Below are positions 14,171-28,236 of a stretch of DNA of 64,000 bases, piece after piece. Within the stretch, counting starts at the first letter, position 1; each line of letters begins with the position of its first letter. The notes beneath the pieces were generated by a model that did not search any database, was not told the DNA's origin, and worked only from the letters and a program-made list of their open reading frames with translations. The position numbers were made by a program, and so were the translations under genes. Source of the stretch: Sipunculus nudus (Eukaryota > Annelida > Sipuncula > Golfingiida > Sipunculidae); the NCBI GenBank assembly GCA_026874595.1, contig CM049313.1:59851159-59915158 (forward strand), in the 5' to 3' direction.

Positions 14171-15099
14171 AATACATCACCTGAATATCCAACAAGCCTA
14201 AGCAGCAGCCTTGTCCCTTGTGTACAGAAGAGGAAGAGGAAAAAAATATGATTACACAGTGAATTTGGGCAACCTTCCAGGAAGTGTCAAACAATTTGCC
14301 CAACTCTCAGAAGTTCTAGTGCATTACTCTATGTGCGCTTCCCCTAACTGAGGTCATATTCAAACCCCTGAAGATTCTACTTGCCATTCAGTTTCAGTCA
14401 CCATGGCAACAGACAGGCTGACTGTCAAGGTACTATAAATAGCCTGAGGAAGCAATCAGGCCTGGCAGTGCTGTGATGCTGTGCTGCAGGCTATAAGAAC
14501 TGCTATCCTACCAGTAAACCAGGATCTACCTAGATATACAGACTAACCTGAGAAAACACATGCCAGATATTTATCCTTGTATCCTTTTTATCCTTCTATT
14601 TATCACAAGCTTTCATTTACACTATCAACATACATGTTTATTATATATATTAATTTTATACTGAAGCTGCTGTCTTATCTACCCCTGCTATTTTTCATAC
14701 TGTTCACTCATCTAAACCTTTGAATACAATGATTCTTTTTTTTATAATATATATTTTCATATGCACAGTAATGTCCATTAAACTAGATTTAACATTTCAT
14801 CATATAAATATACAAGTTGTGCTTCATACCATATTATCATTTAAAAAATAAATCTGATTTTTTATTCATAAGAATAATGGATGCTACATTTGATCACTAA
14901 TGCTAAGCTGACTGAGCATGGTAAGGTTCAATGTAACATGTGAGAGTTGAATGAAATGTGCCTAACAATTAGGATATAAAAATTAACCTTTGCTTCAGTA
15001 GATTATATTTTAAGGACAAAAGATTAAAATTCAATGTACTGAAATCTCATTATACTTTAATTATCATCATTTACAGACTCATTCATTCATTACATCAAT

Positions 15100-15239
15100 G
15101 GATCATCAATAGTTAATGATAAAAATGTGTATTTTCAATTTAAATGGATCAGTGATAATCAATGATAAAAATATACATTTTTAAATTAAAATTGGTAATT
15201 GAAAATTAATGATAAAAATTTTTATTTTTGAATTAAAAT
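15100..15239. repeat. AT-rich tandem repeat, about 58-bp unit
   Basis: Three degenerate copies built round TTAATGATAAAAAT...TTTAAATT. Confidence 0.6.
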
Positions 15240-15453
15240 GAGACCCGTACACTCAGGACATAGGGATATTACTCATCATTTTGTCTCAAACAGATACACA
15301 TTTTTATATTAACCCTAGAGTGCACCGGCTGATGTATGACTGACATGGCTTATGGATTAACATCACATGTAAGATAGTCAGCCTTGTGATTTGGTTAACT
15401 GCATCATTAGGGAAATCTAATTACCAAGCAAAATGAGTGGGTTTACCCATTCT

Positions 15454-15708
15454 CTATATTATAGCTGACCCAGATTTGAAAAGCTCAGCCATAACGTTCT
15501 CCATCAATAAATATTCATACAAAATGTTTTTTGGTAAACCATGAAAAACTACACAAATCAATACAAAAGGCACGTTAGGAAGCAGTATTGCTAAATCCAG
15601 TCTCACATCCATATCCGTTTTAAACACTGTCACAGTGGTTATAAGCTGATGTATCTGGTCAGCTGCATGTCTGTGTGCAAACAGTGGGTACATGTCTGGT
15701 TGATCCTG
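15454..15708 (-). pseudogene. Protein-like open stretch after a possible acceptor, unrecognised
   Basis: On the minus strand an ATTTTCATCAG acceptor-like site is followed by DQPDMYPLFAHRHAADQIHQ and LITTVTVFKTDMDVRLDLAI, then a hydrophobic run to a stop near 15,454. No family recognised and no donor seen. Low confidence. Confidence 0.15.
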
Positions 15709-18486
15709 ATGAAAATATAGAGACGGGTCAAATATAATTGGGTAGTCTGGTTTTCAAATAGAAGGATCCGGATATGAGATGAAGTCAATATGATATTATA
15801 AATATGGAAAGTTGCCAATATTTAAAACCTTGCTAAATAACATATATTACTTTTATATTACTTTTAGTATTGGACTAATATAATATCTACTGTAAAGATA
15901 ATTTTATTCTAGCAGCTTATTCTTTTATTTGCACACTTTCTCTAGTCAGGATGCAGTTACTTAGTTAGATATTTAATTCCTGTTTTCTAAAGAAATAATT
16001 TTGACTTTAAAAATCTGGGAGTTTAGCAAAAGTAACAGTACAGGAAAGTCAAGATACAAATTGTTTACTAGTTATTTATAACAAGTGATATCCTGATAAT
16101 ATTTTCATCATCGCTGAACAATTTTCCGTATTTTTTTCTGCCTCTATTAAAGGAGATCACTGGAGACCTTCATTCAAAGGCAGCAGGTCAAAGGTCATCT
16201 ACAAAGCCAGGTCTATGAATTAATGGTGCCCAATCACCTTGGCAAGTACATACCTGTATGTAATAGTGTGTGACATGATCAGGTTTTATGCATTGTTAGT
16301 TGAGTTTACATGGGTCAACAACACATACGAGTGCAGGGCCCCACATGATGGCCCCACACAGCTTAGGGCTGGCACACGTTACCAGCACCAACCTGAGCTC
16401 AGGTATATACAATTGCACGCTTGGGAATTATAATATCAATAATTATACTGGCTCATTATGTCTGTACACAGGTACCTGCACTCATAAAACATTCACTATG
16501 GCCAGGGAATGTAGGAGCTGCTAATAAAAACATTTAATTATAATGTTCAGTGCATTACATTTCACTTCTGATGATTTCTACTGCACAATTTAGGATTAAC
16601 GGTCAATCACAAAATCTTACATGTGTGTCTCCCTGGTGATAACTATGTGCCCTGTCATTATTAACTAATGTTATGATATTAAAATAAATACTGTTTGTAT
16701 TATATAATATAATTTATTTACCATGCATTTAAGACAATGCAATCAATAATGCCACCATACAAACAAAGAAGAAATAAAATAAAATTTACATCAGGTAAAC
16801 ATAGTACTACATCCTATGAAATTAAAATAAACTGATAATGTATGATTATATAACTCTTATGCGAGTTTTCACTGAATGTGAACATTACCATATTAGAACT
16901 TTTTGTTCCATTTCAATCAGTTCATAATCAACCAATAACCTTAACATGGTAATAAAATCTTTCAACAATAATAAATTATCTGATACTGAACTTAAGATTT
17001 ACTTATTTAAAATTGAAATAATTTGAATTTTCAGATGAAAACATGCAGAATGAGTCTATAATGCAATATAAAAGCAAAAAAAAAAAATACAGAAATATAA
17101 AAGCAATTCAATTAATCATAATTTATTATTATTATCTGCATGGTTGTAAAAACAACCTATTTGAAAACTTAAGTGCCAGAGAATGTCTTACAGACTTATA
17201 TATTCAATATTTATAAAGTATGTTAAAAAATATGATAATCTGTAGTTTTTCTATTTTCAGGCTATTACATTGTATTTTAATATTCATATATTTAACACAT
17301 TTAAATAGAAGTAAGGCATTAACACAGAACTTTCATAGATGAAAAAAATCCCTGTGCGTCCATTGGTTACCATAATCTTTTTAATGTACAAACTGATCAC
17401 CCATTGAACAAAGATTATTAAGCAAAAACCCAATTCATATACATATAAAAAAAATTTAATTACATATTTCCATGGGTGACATCAGGGATGAAACAAATTA
17501 GACTTGATGCCATATGGTCAACACGATAATGCTATTTATAAGAGATGAACAAAGGGTTCATTCATTAAGTATTCCAGTAAGTGGCCAGTACGGTCAATGT
17601 GGTCATCACCATGGGTGCTGACCAGACAGTCTGACCAGTTTGCTAATTTGAGGCGAGGGTCATTTTGCTCAGGTTCTGTCAATGTCCCTCGGTCGTAACC
17701 CTCCTCATTCCTAACAAATCATCAATATTTAATCAGACCCACACACCAGTCAATACAGTTTCCTGAGCTTACACTCAGTCTCAATAAACAGGTTTAGCGA
17801 CAGCCTTGAGCTCGAGACATGTCCATCCATCACCTGTTTTAACGACCAGAAAACTAATTAACCTTTTATTGATGACCTCTGGACGGGGCAATAAATTCCA
17901 ATCTGACTGCAATTCTTTTAATCTTTCATGTTGGTATACCACCAAATGGTTTAATCGTGTTGGTTTAGGTCAGTGTTCCTGTTGGTGCACTGATAATGGA
18001 AGTCGTTCCTCCACAGAAACCTTTTAAACTCACTGCACACACCAACATCACATTGAAAAGCTTCCTGCCACACTTTTATGTGACACATAATGTGGATGTA
18101 TATAATGCCCTATCAAAAATCAATACTCAGATGAAACCTTGGGCAACGATTCCGGCAAACCATTTTTTCCCCCACAACCATTTCCGTCTTTGTTTAAATT
18201 CCTGGTAGTCTGGTAGACTGTTTCCAGAAATTAAATAAAAGAACTGCTACACAGACTGGGTAGAGACCTGCTAAAATATATCAGAGCTATTGCTTCAGTT
18301 CTTGGCATTGGTGTCCAGTACAATGATTATTTATTTTAATATCACAAAGAGTATACTTTTTACAGCATTCTCACTGTTTTGGCCAACAATATTTTCATTT
18401 CTCAACAGGGACATAAACCAGCCAGGTTAATAGAGAATATAGATTTTCATATTAGACTGACTTGCCACAATGATATGACTTGAAAT
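15709..18486. other. AT-rich non-coding DNA
   Basis: No gene or defined element seen in this stretch on either strand. Confidence 0.5.
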
Positions 18487-18812
18487 TTATGCAGCAAAAT
18501 CAATGTATTGGCAAAACAGCATCCTGGTTGAGAAAAGAACCGAAAGCTCTAGAGATTGAAATAAATGGTCACTTAAGTCTTCCATATTCAGATACTTTTT
18601 GTGCAGTTTTTGAAATGGTTTGAACACTTTATGATGTTTTCTGCCAATCCACTCAAATATGTAAAGCAATAACTCTGGTAAATTTGGCTTGTCAAGTCCT
18701 TTTTGACTTTTTCTACACACTCAGCCAGAAATCTTGAGAGATATATGAAGACATCTTTAGTGGTAGTTCCAATTACGTTTACTGGCCATAAGTGAAATAA
18801 ATTTCCCTAAAA
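18487..18812 (-). pseudogene. Possible frameshifted coding relic, unrecognised
   Basis: On the minus strand one frame reads NLFHLWPVNVIGTTTKDVFI then YLSRFLAECVEKVKKD. It appears to continue in another frame as LDKPNLPELLLYIFEWIGRK and HHKVFKPFQKLHKKYL, ending at a stop near 18,487. The frame switch at about 18,690-18,710 suggests a one-base indel in a former coding segment. The family is not recognised. Confidence 0.25.
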
Positions 18813-19536
18813 GGTATTTATAAACAAAATTAAGGCCTGTATCAAGGCACTGTTCAGACCCTTCAGTAATATTATATAAAATGATGGTTAAAAATCATGC
18901 AAGTTGATAAATGTCTCATGGAGAGTGCTTCTATGATAGTATCTAGTTGTGTGAATAGCTTTAATAATATATGTTATTGACAGGTATTAAGGGGTTTATA
19001 AATGACAAAAACAGGTGTTCCAAGCATCCTGTACTATTATTTGAGTTATCCCTTTATAAACATAACAGTATGATAGATAAATTTTCATTATTATGCAATT
19101 AACAATATCCTATTTTCTCAATATCCCCATGAATATGTCAAATTAAACAAAAGATATGAGCAAGTCTCCTATAACGTTGTTTTCCTCCAATGGAAACTGC
19201 GAAAACCACAGTGTGTCTGCACCTCATGAAAGCTCATCTAATTACCTGACTGCAATACCCGGATGTGTCATTATCTAAACAACATATCCTTGTTCCCCAG
19301 TTAAACCCACAATTAAATTAATTACAAGCACTTTCTATATTCATGTAATTGGACATCAAACATACCAGGTATAATTATACAGGCTCTCCCACTCCAATTT
19401 TCCTACACCAGGCTTTCAAAATTTGTATAATTCATAAAATTGAGGTTTTTGTCACCAGCTAAGCTCATGAATAATCTATTACATTCATACATCTGATTGT
19501 AATTCCTAAATAATACCTGCATTTTATATTTATATT

Positions 19537-19538
<2 letters not shown>

Positions 19539-19578
<40 letters not shown>
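19539..19578. repeat. (TA)n microsatellite
   Basis: Uninterrupted alternating TA of about 40 bp. Confidence 0.95.
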
Positions 19579-19582
<4 letters not shown>

Positions 19583-19616
19583 CTTTCATACAATTTTTTC
19601 ACAAGTGAGTGAAAAT

Positions 19617-19740
19617 TCGCTGATATTATTATCTTAGCCAAGCTGTGGGGGTTATGTTTGTCTGTTAGCAACATTACCCAAAATGTTTTCAACAGATTTT
19701 GATGAAATTTTCATGGTTACCTCGTCAATGATACATGGAA
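19617..19740 (+). repeat. Fragment of a dispersed repeat (AGGTTATGTTT/GTTTGTCTGT family)
   Basis: The string TTATGTTTGTCTGTTAGCAA, followed by AACAGATTTTGATGAAATTT, is clearly related to the complement of 61,430-61,685, marking two dispersed copies of one family. Confidence 0.55.
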
Positions 19741-20679
19741 CTAGATATTTCTTGGCAGCGCAGGTGCCATAGTATCCCAAGACAATCCCCCCCCCCCTTT
19801 AAGAACAGGCCCCCCCATCTTCAGCAACAATTAATATCAGACCACTGTCATAGAAAAGGTCACTCTCATAGGAAAGGTCATGACCCCAATTTATATATAT
19901 ACATCATCCCATAACCAATGTCTATGTATATGCATAATACAAAAGGTATCTGTCCATTAGTTTTTGACTTATAATGCTCACTGAACTGTTAAGTGGCAAT
20001 GATGGGGGTATTAAACGGCACGAAAACAAGTAAAAGAATAACAGGTGGTGCCACCAGTTTCCAGTACATGACAATTCTATCCGAGATCTTCGGTCAAGTT
20101 GATTTTTGGACCAATCCATGCATCCCTTATTGAGATATTAATGATTTTGTGTGATTTTCACCATATATGGCAATATTCAAGGTCAAGGCCACTCTCATAG
20201 GAAAGGTCATGAACCCAATTTAAATAAACATCAATCCATAACCCATATCTATGTATATGCATAATATAAAAGAAATCTGTCAATTAGTTTTTGACTTATA
20301 ATGCTCATAGTACTGTAAAGTGGCAATTTTGGGGGCATTAAAAGGCATGAAAGCAAGTAAAGAATAATAGGTGGCGCCAAAAGTTTCTGGAACATGACAA
20401 CCCAATCCATGATCTTCAATCAACTTGATTTTGGGATCAATCCATGCCAGATTTCTTGAGATATTTAAGAATTTTTTGTGATTTTCCCCAAAATTGGACC
20501 TATTCAAGGTCAAGGACACTCCTGGTAAAAGTCATGACCTCACCCATATCTATATATATACCAAGTTTGGTTAAGATCCGTGAAATTTTTTTGAGTTATC
20601 ATGCCAACAAGATTTATTTGCTGCGGCTGCGGGACTGGCATTAAAACATAGTATCCCCAACATTGTCTGGGGATACAAT
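19741..20679 (-). mobile_element. Helitron-like non-autonomous element, different body (copy D)
   Basis: The minus strand begins ATTGTATCC with a GTATCCCC/GGGGATAC hairpin (20,651-20,676), as in copies A-C. It ends with a GGCA/TGCC hairpin and CTAG (19,741-19,744) followed by TT. The core is two divergent units of about 330 bp with GGTGGTGCCACC/GGTGGCGCC motifs near 20,043 and 20,371. Its body sequence is not that of copies A-C, so only ends and layout are shared. Confidence 0.6.
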
Positions 20680-22050
20680 AAGCTACCTTGGAGGTGTGCA
20701 CTCTCTCAGTGCAAATTTCTATTTTTAACAAGTGACCCATGGGTCAAGACGCTCAGCTGCCAAGCATGACCTGTGACATCATGGACTGAGATTCACAACT
20801 TCCAGTCAAATTTTGAAGAACCAATTTGCCAATTTGTTGAAAATTTTCTATGACAACAGAAATATATATCACCTATGTCTGGTTAAAAAACAGTGAATTG
20901 ATGGTCTGAGGAAAATGCATGATTGTTAAGCTATCAGGAACTATTCCAACAGCTAGCTTGAAACCTGTCAGTCTCAAAAGGAACACTACAAAGGGCAAAT
21001 ATAAGATCAAAATATATAGCAAAAATCAAGGAAATACATGCAAGAATTATTGAGAAACAAGTGCTTCTGTATGAATTTTTATTCAATACAAGCCAACTGT
21101 ACTGCACTTTTATAAATGATGGTAATATTTATTCAGAAATATTTGACCCAATCCTTTACAAGATTACATAAATATACATCCAACTGCATTCACTTTAACT
21201 GTTCTTGAGATAATATGATCAAAAGGAAATAAAAGATGGTTGCCTGGTGGCCATATTGGACTTCTGACAAGTCTGAAATCAGACAACAAACATTCTCTAA
21301 ATCGGACCAAACATTAAAGAAAAATTACTGAAACTGCACTGAAGAAAGAATTTCTAAGGTGGCTAACTGGCAGACATAATGGATTTCTGACAAGTATGAC
21401 ATTTGATATCCCACATTCTCCAATAAGAGACCAAACTTGGGGCAAATTATCCAGTAATGAATGCCCAAAATAATTCAAAAGGCATGTCCAGGCCCTCATA
21501 TCAGATTTATAGATATGCAATTGTAAAAAGTGTAAGTCCAATATTTTTTATTATCACTCTGCTTTTCAATGGGGTCAGCAGGGTAGGTAAACTACCAAAC
21601 CTGAAAGAAAAGAAATGCAGAAAGCATGACAAAGAGTCTTGCAATAAAACAAAAAGCCATCCTAAATCAAGGTACACATCCACATATTATGAGAACAAAC
21701 ACTTGCTTTTATATGTGGTGATATATATTAAAATATTCAGATATCTAAGAAACTAAGTTTATTGCTAGGATTCCATAAAATAAACTGCAAAATGTTCCCA
21801 TCATCTTATAAATCAGTAGCTAAACCTTAATACTATACTCTTATAGTCTTAATGCCTGGCTGAAGCATTCTGACAACAGTGTTTTTGTTATGAAGTAACG
21901 AGGTACTTATCACTGAGCCTTATCACTTAATAGGCTGATACAAAAGGGAGTCATATGTCACCAGTGTCACTCACAATTACAGCCACACAGGGAGATGTAC
22001 CAGCTGGAGTGGGATGGTTATATATACAAGAAAAATAGAGATAGTCTATA
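20680..22050. other. Non-coding, repeat-derived
   Basis: A GACCCATGGGTC palindrome end (20,727-20,759) is followed by degenerate repeats of about 130 bp (for example GGCCATATTGGACTTCTGAC near 21,250 and a relative near 21,370). No gene. Confidence 0.45.
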
Positions 22051-22059
22051 AAATAAGTA

Positions 22060-23160
22060 ATTGTGAACATCCCTGACCTATGACCTTAGCCTTTTGCCCA
22101 CATATCAACTGGATTCTTTCTAAATGATGGGTAACTACTAACCACTTAAATCTGGTGTAATTACTTGGCAACCAATGGGTGAATAACTTTGACCTGCAAC
22201 CTTTAACCTGCTGACCAGCTGACCCCAAAATCAATAAGTTATTTATTCAAGCAAAAAGACCCATGAATATGAAGTTTGAGTCAAACTGAGTGATGCATAG
22301 ATGTGGCATATGTGAAAGACTGAAGGTTTGGGTTGAACAGTTACACTTGAAATATGCTCACAAGCATTTAGAACAATTAAATATTGTGACCTTGACCTTT
22401 AACTTTTTGACCTCAACATCAACAGGGTTCTTCTCTTATTGGTAGGTAAGCCATATATGACAGATGGAAGGTACAGATTGAAAAGTTTGCCTGAAAATGA
22501 CTCCACGCAAGAAGTGGGTGCTGTGAACTTGACCTTTGACCTCAAAATCAACAGGTCTTCTCCCCTGTTGGCAGAGAAGCAATATCAGTGCTGGAAGGTT
22601 TGGAATGAAAGTCTAGCTTGAAATGTGTCCACAACCTTTTTAAAGAAGTGCATCCTGTGACCCTGACCTTTGACCTTGTGACCTCAAAACCTATAGGATT
22701 CTTCTCCAACTTAGAAGGTGAGCTATATGTGAAAGATCAAAGAATTGGGATGAAAGGGTTGGCTTAAAATGCATCCACAGGCTTTTCAAAGAAGAGGCTC
22801 CTGTGACCTTGACCTTTGACCTAAAAAAATTATGGTTCTTTCCCTGTTGGTAGGTGAGCTGTATGTGAAAGATGGAAGGTTTGGGATGAAAATTTTGTCT
22901 CAAAGAGTTATTTCTGGGGGGTGCAAACACACCCCATAACTTCGAGAATATAGGTCGCAGTGACCTTATTTCAGGTTTGCAAGGAGATCTTTTCATAACC
23001 TCTAAGACTGCATAGGGTTCATGGCCCTAGCCCCTACGGTTACGATTTGTGCCCTGCTAATGGACGGACGGCCGGACGGCCGGCCGGACGGACAGACGGA
23101 AGGACGACGGACAAAGACCCATCGCTATAGCCCAGCATGACTGTAAGTCAGCTGAGCTAA
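22060..23160 (-). repeat. Tandem array with GACGG simple repeat and AGCTCAGCTGA-type end
   Basis: Degenerate units of about 150 bp (22,060-22,920) each carry TGACCTTTGACC-like strings. A GGACGGACGGCCGG-rich tract (23,060-23,120) follows, and the array closes with CAGCTGAGCTAAAAA at about 23,149-23,163, the same terminus as elements at 27.5, 41.7 and 53.5 kb. The other end is not resolved. Confidence 0.6.
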
Positions 23161-23164
23161 AAAT

Positions 23165-24534
23165 GTATGCTTCCTGCAATCTTATAAGGTAATGGATAGA
23201 CTTATTCTGCATATAAATTACTAAATTTTCTCAGCTCATTTAAGGCACTTTCAAAAAGTTACTAGTTTTTTAACACGAGGAAAAGTAAAGTTTTAGCATG
23301 TTTCAGCAGTACACTGGTCGACATTTCAGTTTATTTGTATAGTTTGGGAAGCACCAATGTTAATCAGACTTTTTTTTGTACACTGTTGACGATGATCATG
23401 TCAAAGATATAGACATGTTAACCACATGTTTTGTTTGGTTTTAGTTTTACTATATTATAAATGAGTTGATAAATATCATTTCTGGTTTTATTGTAACCAC
23501 AAGTAAACACACAGCTTACCAATCTATTTATAGCATCACAGTGACCTTGGATTGTTTACAGTAGTGATGCTACCCCGGCCACCATATGTGACAACTTGGG
23601 AGATTTTACTTCTAAAGATAAGTAACAGGATGAGTCACAGGAAATAGGTTACAATAAACTTAACATACTTCCTTTGTACACAAAGAAAAAGCGACTTGAG
23701 TACATTTAGGAGCAAACATGTGTTAACAATTTTAACACTTCAGTTTGTAAAATATTTCAGGTTCACCAGGGAAACAAAATGCTTCTCAACTTGCCAAATT
23801 TTTTTTTAATTTATGTTCTCTAATTTCATAGAGTAGTGGTTCTCACATATTCAAATGGTTCTCCATCATTTCATTTGTGCACAACATCAAGAAATTATTG
23901 ATGGATAACAACTTTCACTTGTGAGGGTTGCCCCCTCCCACAAGGAACAATTCAGGGGTCAACTAATTTATTTGTTTTCCAATAAAAGATTTGGTATTGG
24001 GCAGGTGTGCATTTCACAATTTGATTAATAATTTTTTTTAATTTAACTGCAAAAAAAAAGAATCCATTAATCATTATTAAAATTAATTAATCATTTATCG
24101 TTATTATTTTAATTAAATGAACCAGTTTGCTGAACATATAATCTACTCTCCAGTAGATATACATGTTAAAGAGCAAATTTCCTGAATTCTTATAATTCTG
24201 AATTCATTAATAAGCAGGTGCCTGGAAAGTGAAAACACAAGGACTGTTATATGTACAATTTCAAACTCTGACAACAAGATGAGCTCAATCCATAACCACG
24301 GTTTGATCTCTTTGTTGTACATAAAGCACCAGGGCCTTGGATGTTATCAGAGTGATACAAATCATTGCTTCCTGAACTGACAAGTTTTGTTTTATCTCAA
24401 TGTGAAAAGAGGCTGATATTAATCATAAGCAGAAAATGAAACGTCCCATCTGATCACACTGTATATCACATTGATAGTCACTTTCATATCTCTTTAATAC
24501 ACCTCAGCACAGTACTATGGTAAAATTCAACAGG

Positions 24535-24576
<42 letters not shown>

Positions 24577-24583
24577 TTATATA
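23165..24583. other. Non-coding stretch with (TA)n
   Basis: Nothing recognised apart from an (AT)n run at about 24,537-24,571. Confidence 0.5.
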
Positions 24584-24585
24584 TA

Positions 24586-27500
24586 CAGTAGAGCTTTGTT
24601 TATCTGAACAGTTCTTTTGTTCAGATATAGTATCATTCGCAAAAAAATTTCACAGAGTAACAGACTGACAAACCCAATTTAATGAAGTTAGCCAAAAACT
24701 TCAATGGAAAATTATTTTTGTTTTTATGCTTTCCAGTGATTTATTTAATATATCATTTAAAACACGTTTAACTTTTTAAAGCATTGCTCAACCGCCCTGG
24801 AAATCAGAATCAATCAGCATCATATCTCATTGATAGCATGCATACCTACCATGATATCTTAACTGACATGCCATGCACTATAAAAAAAATACCTGTAAAA
24901 TTCTGCAGTAAAAAATTAAACAAGGGACCTATGGGTCACGAAGCTCAGCTGTTATATATGATTAAAAATATTATTTAGAAATGAGGCACATGCTGGTTTT
25001 GTGTGGTAATAAATATAAGCTGTATTATGAGTTGTTGTTGTTTAGCTTGTGTATGATTTTGATAGTACCTTTGGAGACAGGGAAGAGGATCGATTTCATT
25101 TATTTTATTAACAAATGGAGTGCTATTGTCACACAGATTTTGACTTGGCCATATAACTTATAAGCAGAATATATAATATAAGGGTTTAACTATTAAATAA
25201 AAAAATTACAAATATTGTCCCAAATATAATTTTTATTAAAAATAATAAGAGAATCATGATTTTTTAAAATGAAATATAACTGAAATGATTATTAAAATAA
25301 TATTAAAGAATATATTCATGAATGCATTCATGAATACATTTTGAAAGTATTTGCACTGGTATTCATATACTTTCATTTTTACCTGAATTCAAATTCTTTA
25401 TGCAAGAAATTTTATAATGGAGTACATAATCATATTCGTATTTAAATACAATTACAAAGTATTCGCACCATGTCTGGTATTTATTCAGTTTTCACCAAAC
25501 AATGATGTTGAGAATCCAGAATATACAAAATTCACACATTTAAACAATGATCATAAGTACCTGGTTTTATGGCTTTTATTTATATTAAAAAATAACTGTA
25601 ATAGATTCTTTTTGGACTAATTTCACATCAATGTACACACTAGACACAGTAGGAATCTAGATTAATATTATCCACTGCATCTTTGTCTATCATTAATTTC
25701 CATCATATGATCCCTAATGATTAGTAATGAATGATATGATTTACTTCTTTATCATTAAAATTGAACTGAAAAATACCATAGGTGACTGCATGGTGTTATT
25801 TGGAATACCTGACATTCTATCCATCGATACAAGATTCTTATATCATCAGTAACTGCAAGTTTATTTCCTGTTATTATAAACTAACAAATTCCTTTTCTAT
25901 TTTTCTTTAATTTTTTATTAAAAAACCAATAAAAATTTATTAATTTATTGTTTATTGTTATGAAGTTGGTTAAAACTACTAGATGAGTTGGGTTGGACAC
26001 CTGGATCAACTGTGGCTGGCCATAAGCTGCCTGGATTCCGGTGTATGCCTCGCCTCAAGCATGCATAATTTGCTGAAAGTTCAACACGGTCAACATACAG
26101 GTGACTCAAGAGGGGCTTGAGAGAGCCAAAGTCTGACAGGGTCTCATAAAACATTAATAAAAGCTACAATTTTTGGCCAATTTCTTTCAGCTTTCTAAAT
26201 TTAAAAGCTGAAATCCTTATGTGTGCATGATATGAAAATTATATCAACAGTGCTCACAGGAAACAAACGTGCCATGGTCAAAGTTGGGCAAAATTTAAGT
26301 TTCTAATTTTACATTTATACTAATAACTTATAAAATTTGATAAATTCATAACTAATTTTGGGTATTCAATTGAATCTTGATTAAATAATGTTACATTCCT
26401 GACAAAAAATCTCTAGCTTCAGCAATCTCCTTTTTAAGGGAGTAAATATATTTCTTGATTCTTTACAAAGTGCATTATGTTTGGGCCCTAATTTAAAACA
26501 AATACGCAATACTGATATCATTCTGGCATGTGCATAGAGAATGAAAAATATGTATATTATTTATGAAGTCAGATCAGTGGTTTTGATATTAGGCAGTCTT
26601 GAAGTGTAACAATGGGTTTTTAATGGAAAAATGAAGTTTTTCAATAATATCTTGAAGGTATTAAGTCCTAGTGACCAAATTCTTGGCATGGTTGGGGATT
26701 TTGGAGACATCTAGCTGTATGCCGAATTTAAGGAACTAAGAGCTGAAGCTGGGGAGCTGAGCTCTTGCAAACTGCATAACACTAGCTTGATGAAAAAAAT
26801 ATGTTACATGGTGCTTGAAAACCTGAATAAAATCTACAGTTTTTGATCAACTGGTTTCAAATTTTTGGTGTTAACAGTTGAAAAGGTAGCAAAAACATGC
26901 TGTGAAAATTAAATCCACAGTACTTATGGGAAAAAAACGTGCCATGGTCAAAGTTGGGCAAAATTTAAGGTACCAATTTTTTATTTTTATTAATATTTTA
27001 AAAAATTTAAAAGATTTTCATCTAATTTTGGGTATACAATTTAATTTTGATTTATTAAAGTTATATTACTGGAAAAAAGGTCCATAGCTTTAACATGTTT
27101 TGTGTTAAGTGATCAAATATCTTTCCTGATTTTTTACAAAATGCATTATGTTTGGGTCCATAACTTTTTTAAATTATATAATACAGACATAATTTCTTGA
27201 ATGTACATAGGAACTATATAGAGGAATATTTATGGTAAATATGAGGAAAAACAGATGAGTGGTTTTGATATTAGGCAGTCCTGAAGTGTGAAAATAGGTT
27301 TTTAATAAAAAATTGAGGTTTTTCCTTAATTTCTCAAAGGAACGAAGTCGAAAAGACCCAGTTTTCGGCTTGGTAGGAGATCTTGGGGACATCTAACATT
27401 ATGCCGAATTTTGGATTCCTAGGTCTTACGGTTTCAAAACGTGCCACATCTACGGACGGACGGACGGACGGACGGACGGACGGACAGACGGACGGACGAC

Positions 27501-27944
27501 GGACAATGGACCACGACTATAGCTCAGATGACTTATAGTCAGCTGAGCTAAAAATTGAATAGTAGGTTTATTTAAAAAAGAATGCAATAAAAGGTGGAAA
27601 ATAATTTAGTAATTTTTAGTATTCCATCATATTATTTCTGTTATTTCAACAGTTAGGGTTTTGTATAACATTTTTTTCTGGTTATCACAACAGCCTTGGC
27701 TGCCTATTTAAAAGCAAGCCAAGGTTAACTCAGAACAGTGGGGCAGTGTTTCCAACACCAGCTACTTGTAGTCAGATGCCTCAATTAATCTGAAATATAT
27801 ATAAGTTCAGTCAGAGTACATTTGTTTGGAATCCCTTTTCATTGCTTGGATTTGGCATAAATGATCAAATTTTTGGTTCCTAGTTTTCAATTTAGGGCAA
27901 ATGATTTTCAGATAAATGGTGTTCAGATAAACAACTTTCTACTG
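24586..27944. mobile_element. Candidate pogo/Tigger-like Tc1-mariner element with 25-bp inverted ends
   Basis: The left end, CAGTAGAGCTTTGTTTATCT, and the complement of the right end, CAGTAGAAAGTTGTTTATCT, differ at three positions, continue in register through GAACA, and are each bordered by TA, the Tc1/mariner target. No transposase frame survives. The interior holds AT-rich DNA, a 22-bp palindrome (25,314-25,335) and a later insertion of a GACGG/AGCTCAGCTGA repeat (about 26,160-27,553). Confidence 0.55.
26161..27553 (-). repeat. Two tandem 700-bp units of the AGCTCAGCTGA/GACGG family
   Basis: Two related units share CGTGCCATGGTCAAAGTTGG (about 26,268 and 26,938), GTGGTTTTGATATTAGGCAG and GCATTATGTTTGGG. 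The right unit ends in (ACGG)n at 27,454-27,500 and a TAGCTCAG...CTGAGCTA hairpin. A CTAG at 26,792 separates the units. Related plus-strand copies lie at 41.0-42.4 and 53.5-54.2 kb. Confidence 0.7.
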
Positions 27945-28236
27945 TAAATATTGAGAGAAAACCAGTACAAGGAGCAAAAAGTGGGAAAGTATACAGGACC
28001 CAAATCAAAAGTTCTGCATTAAACTATACTTTTCTCTCATCTTTATCAGGTTACCGGTATCAAAGTCATATGCATTTCCACATAGTTATGATTTCCATCA
28101 CTGTCCATTGCCTGTTATTTGTAATCATATTATTATTTGCATCATCAGACATGGCATTTTTGTTACAAGTAGATTTCAAGCAATTTTTACTATTTTTTTT
28201 ACAAATTAGTTCTTGTCTCTAGGTCTAAACAATTAA

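Noticed and set aside
23041-23120. CRISPR-like or other repeat-spacer array
   Set aside because: It is a GACG/GGCC simple repeat in a eukaryotic element; there are no regular unique spacers. No CRISPR signal was seen anywhere.
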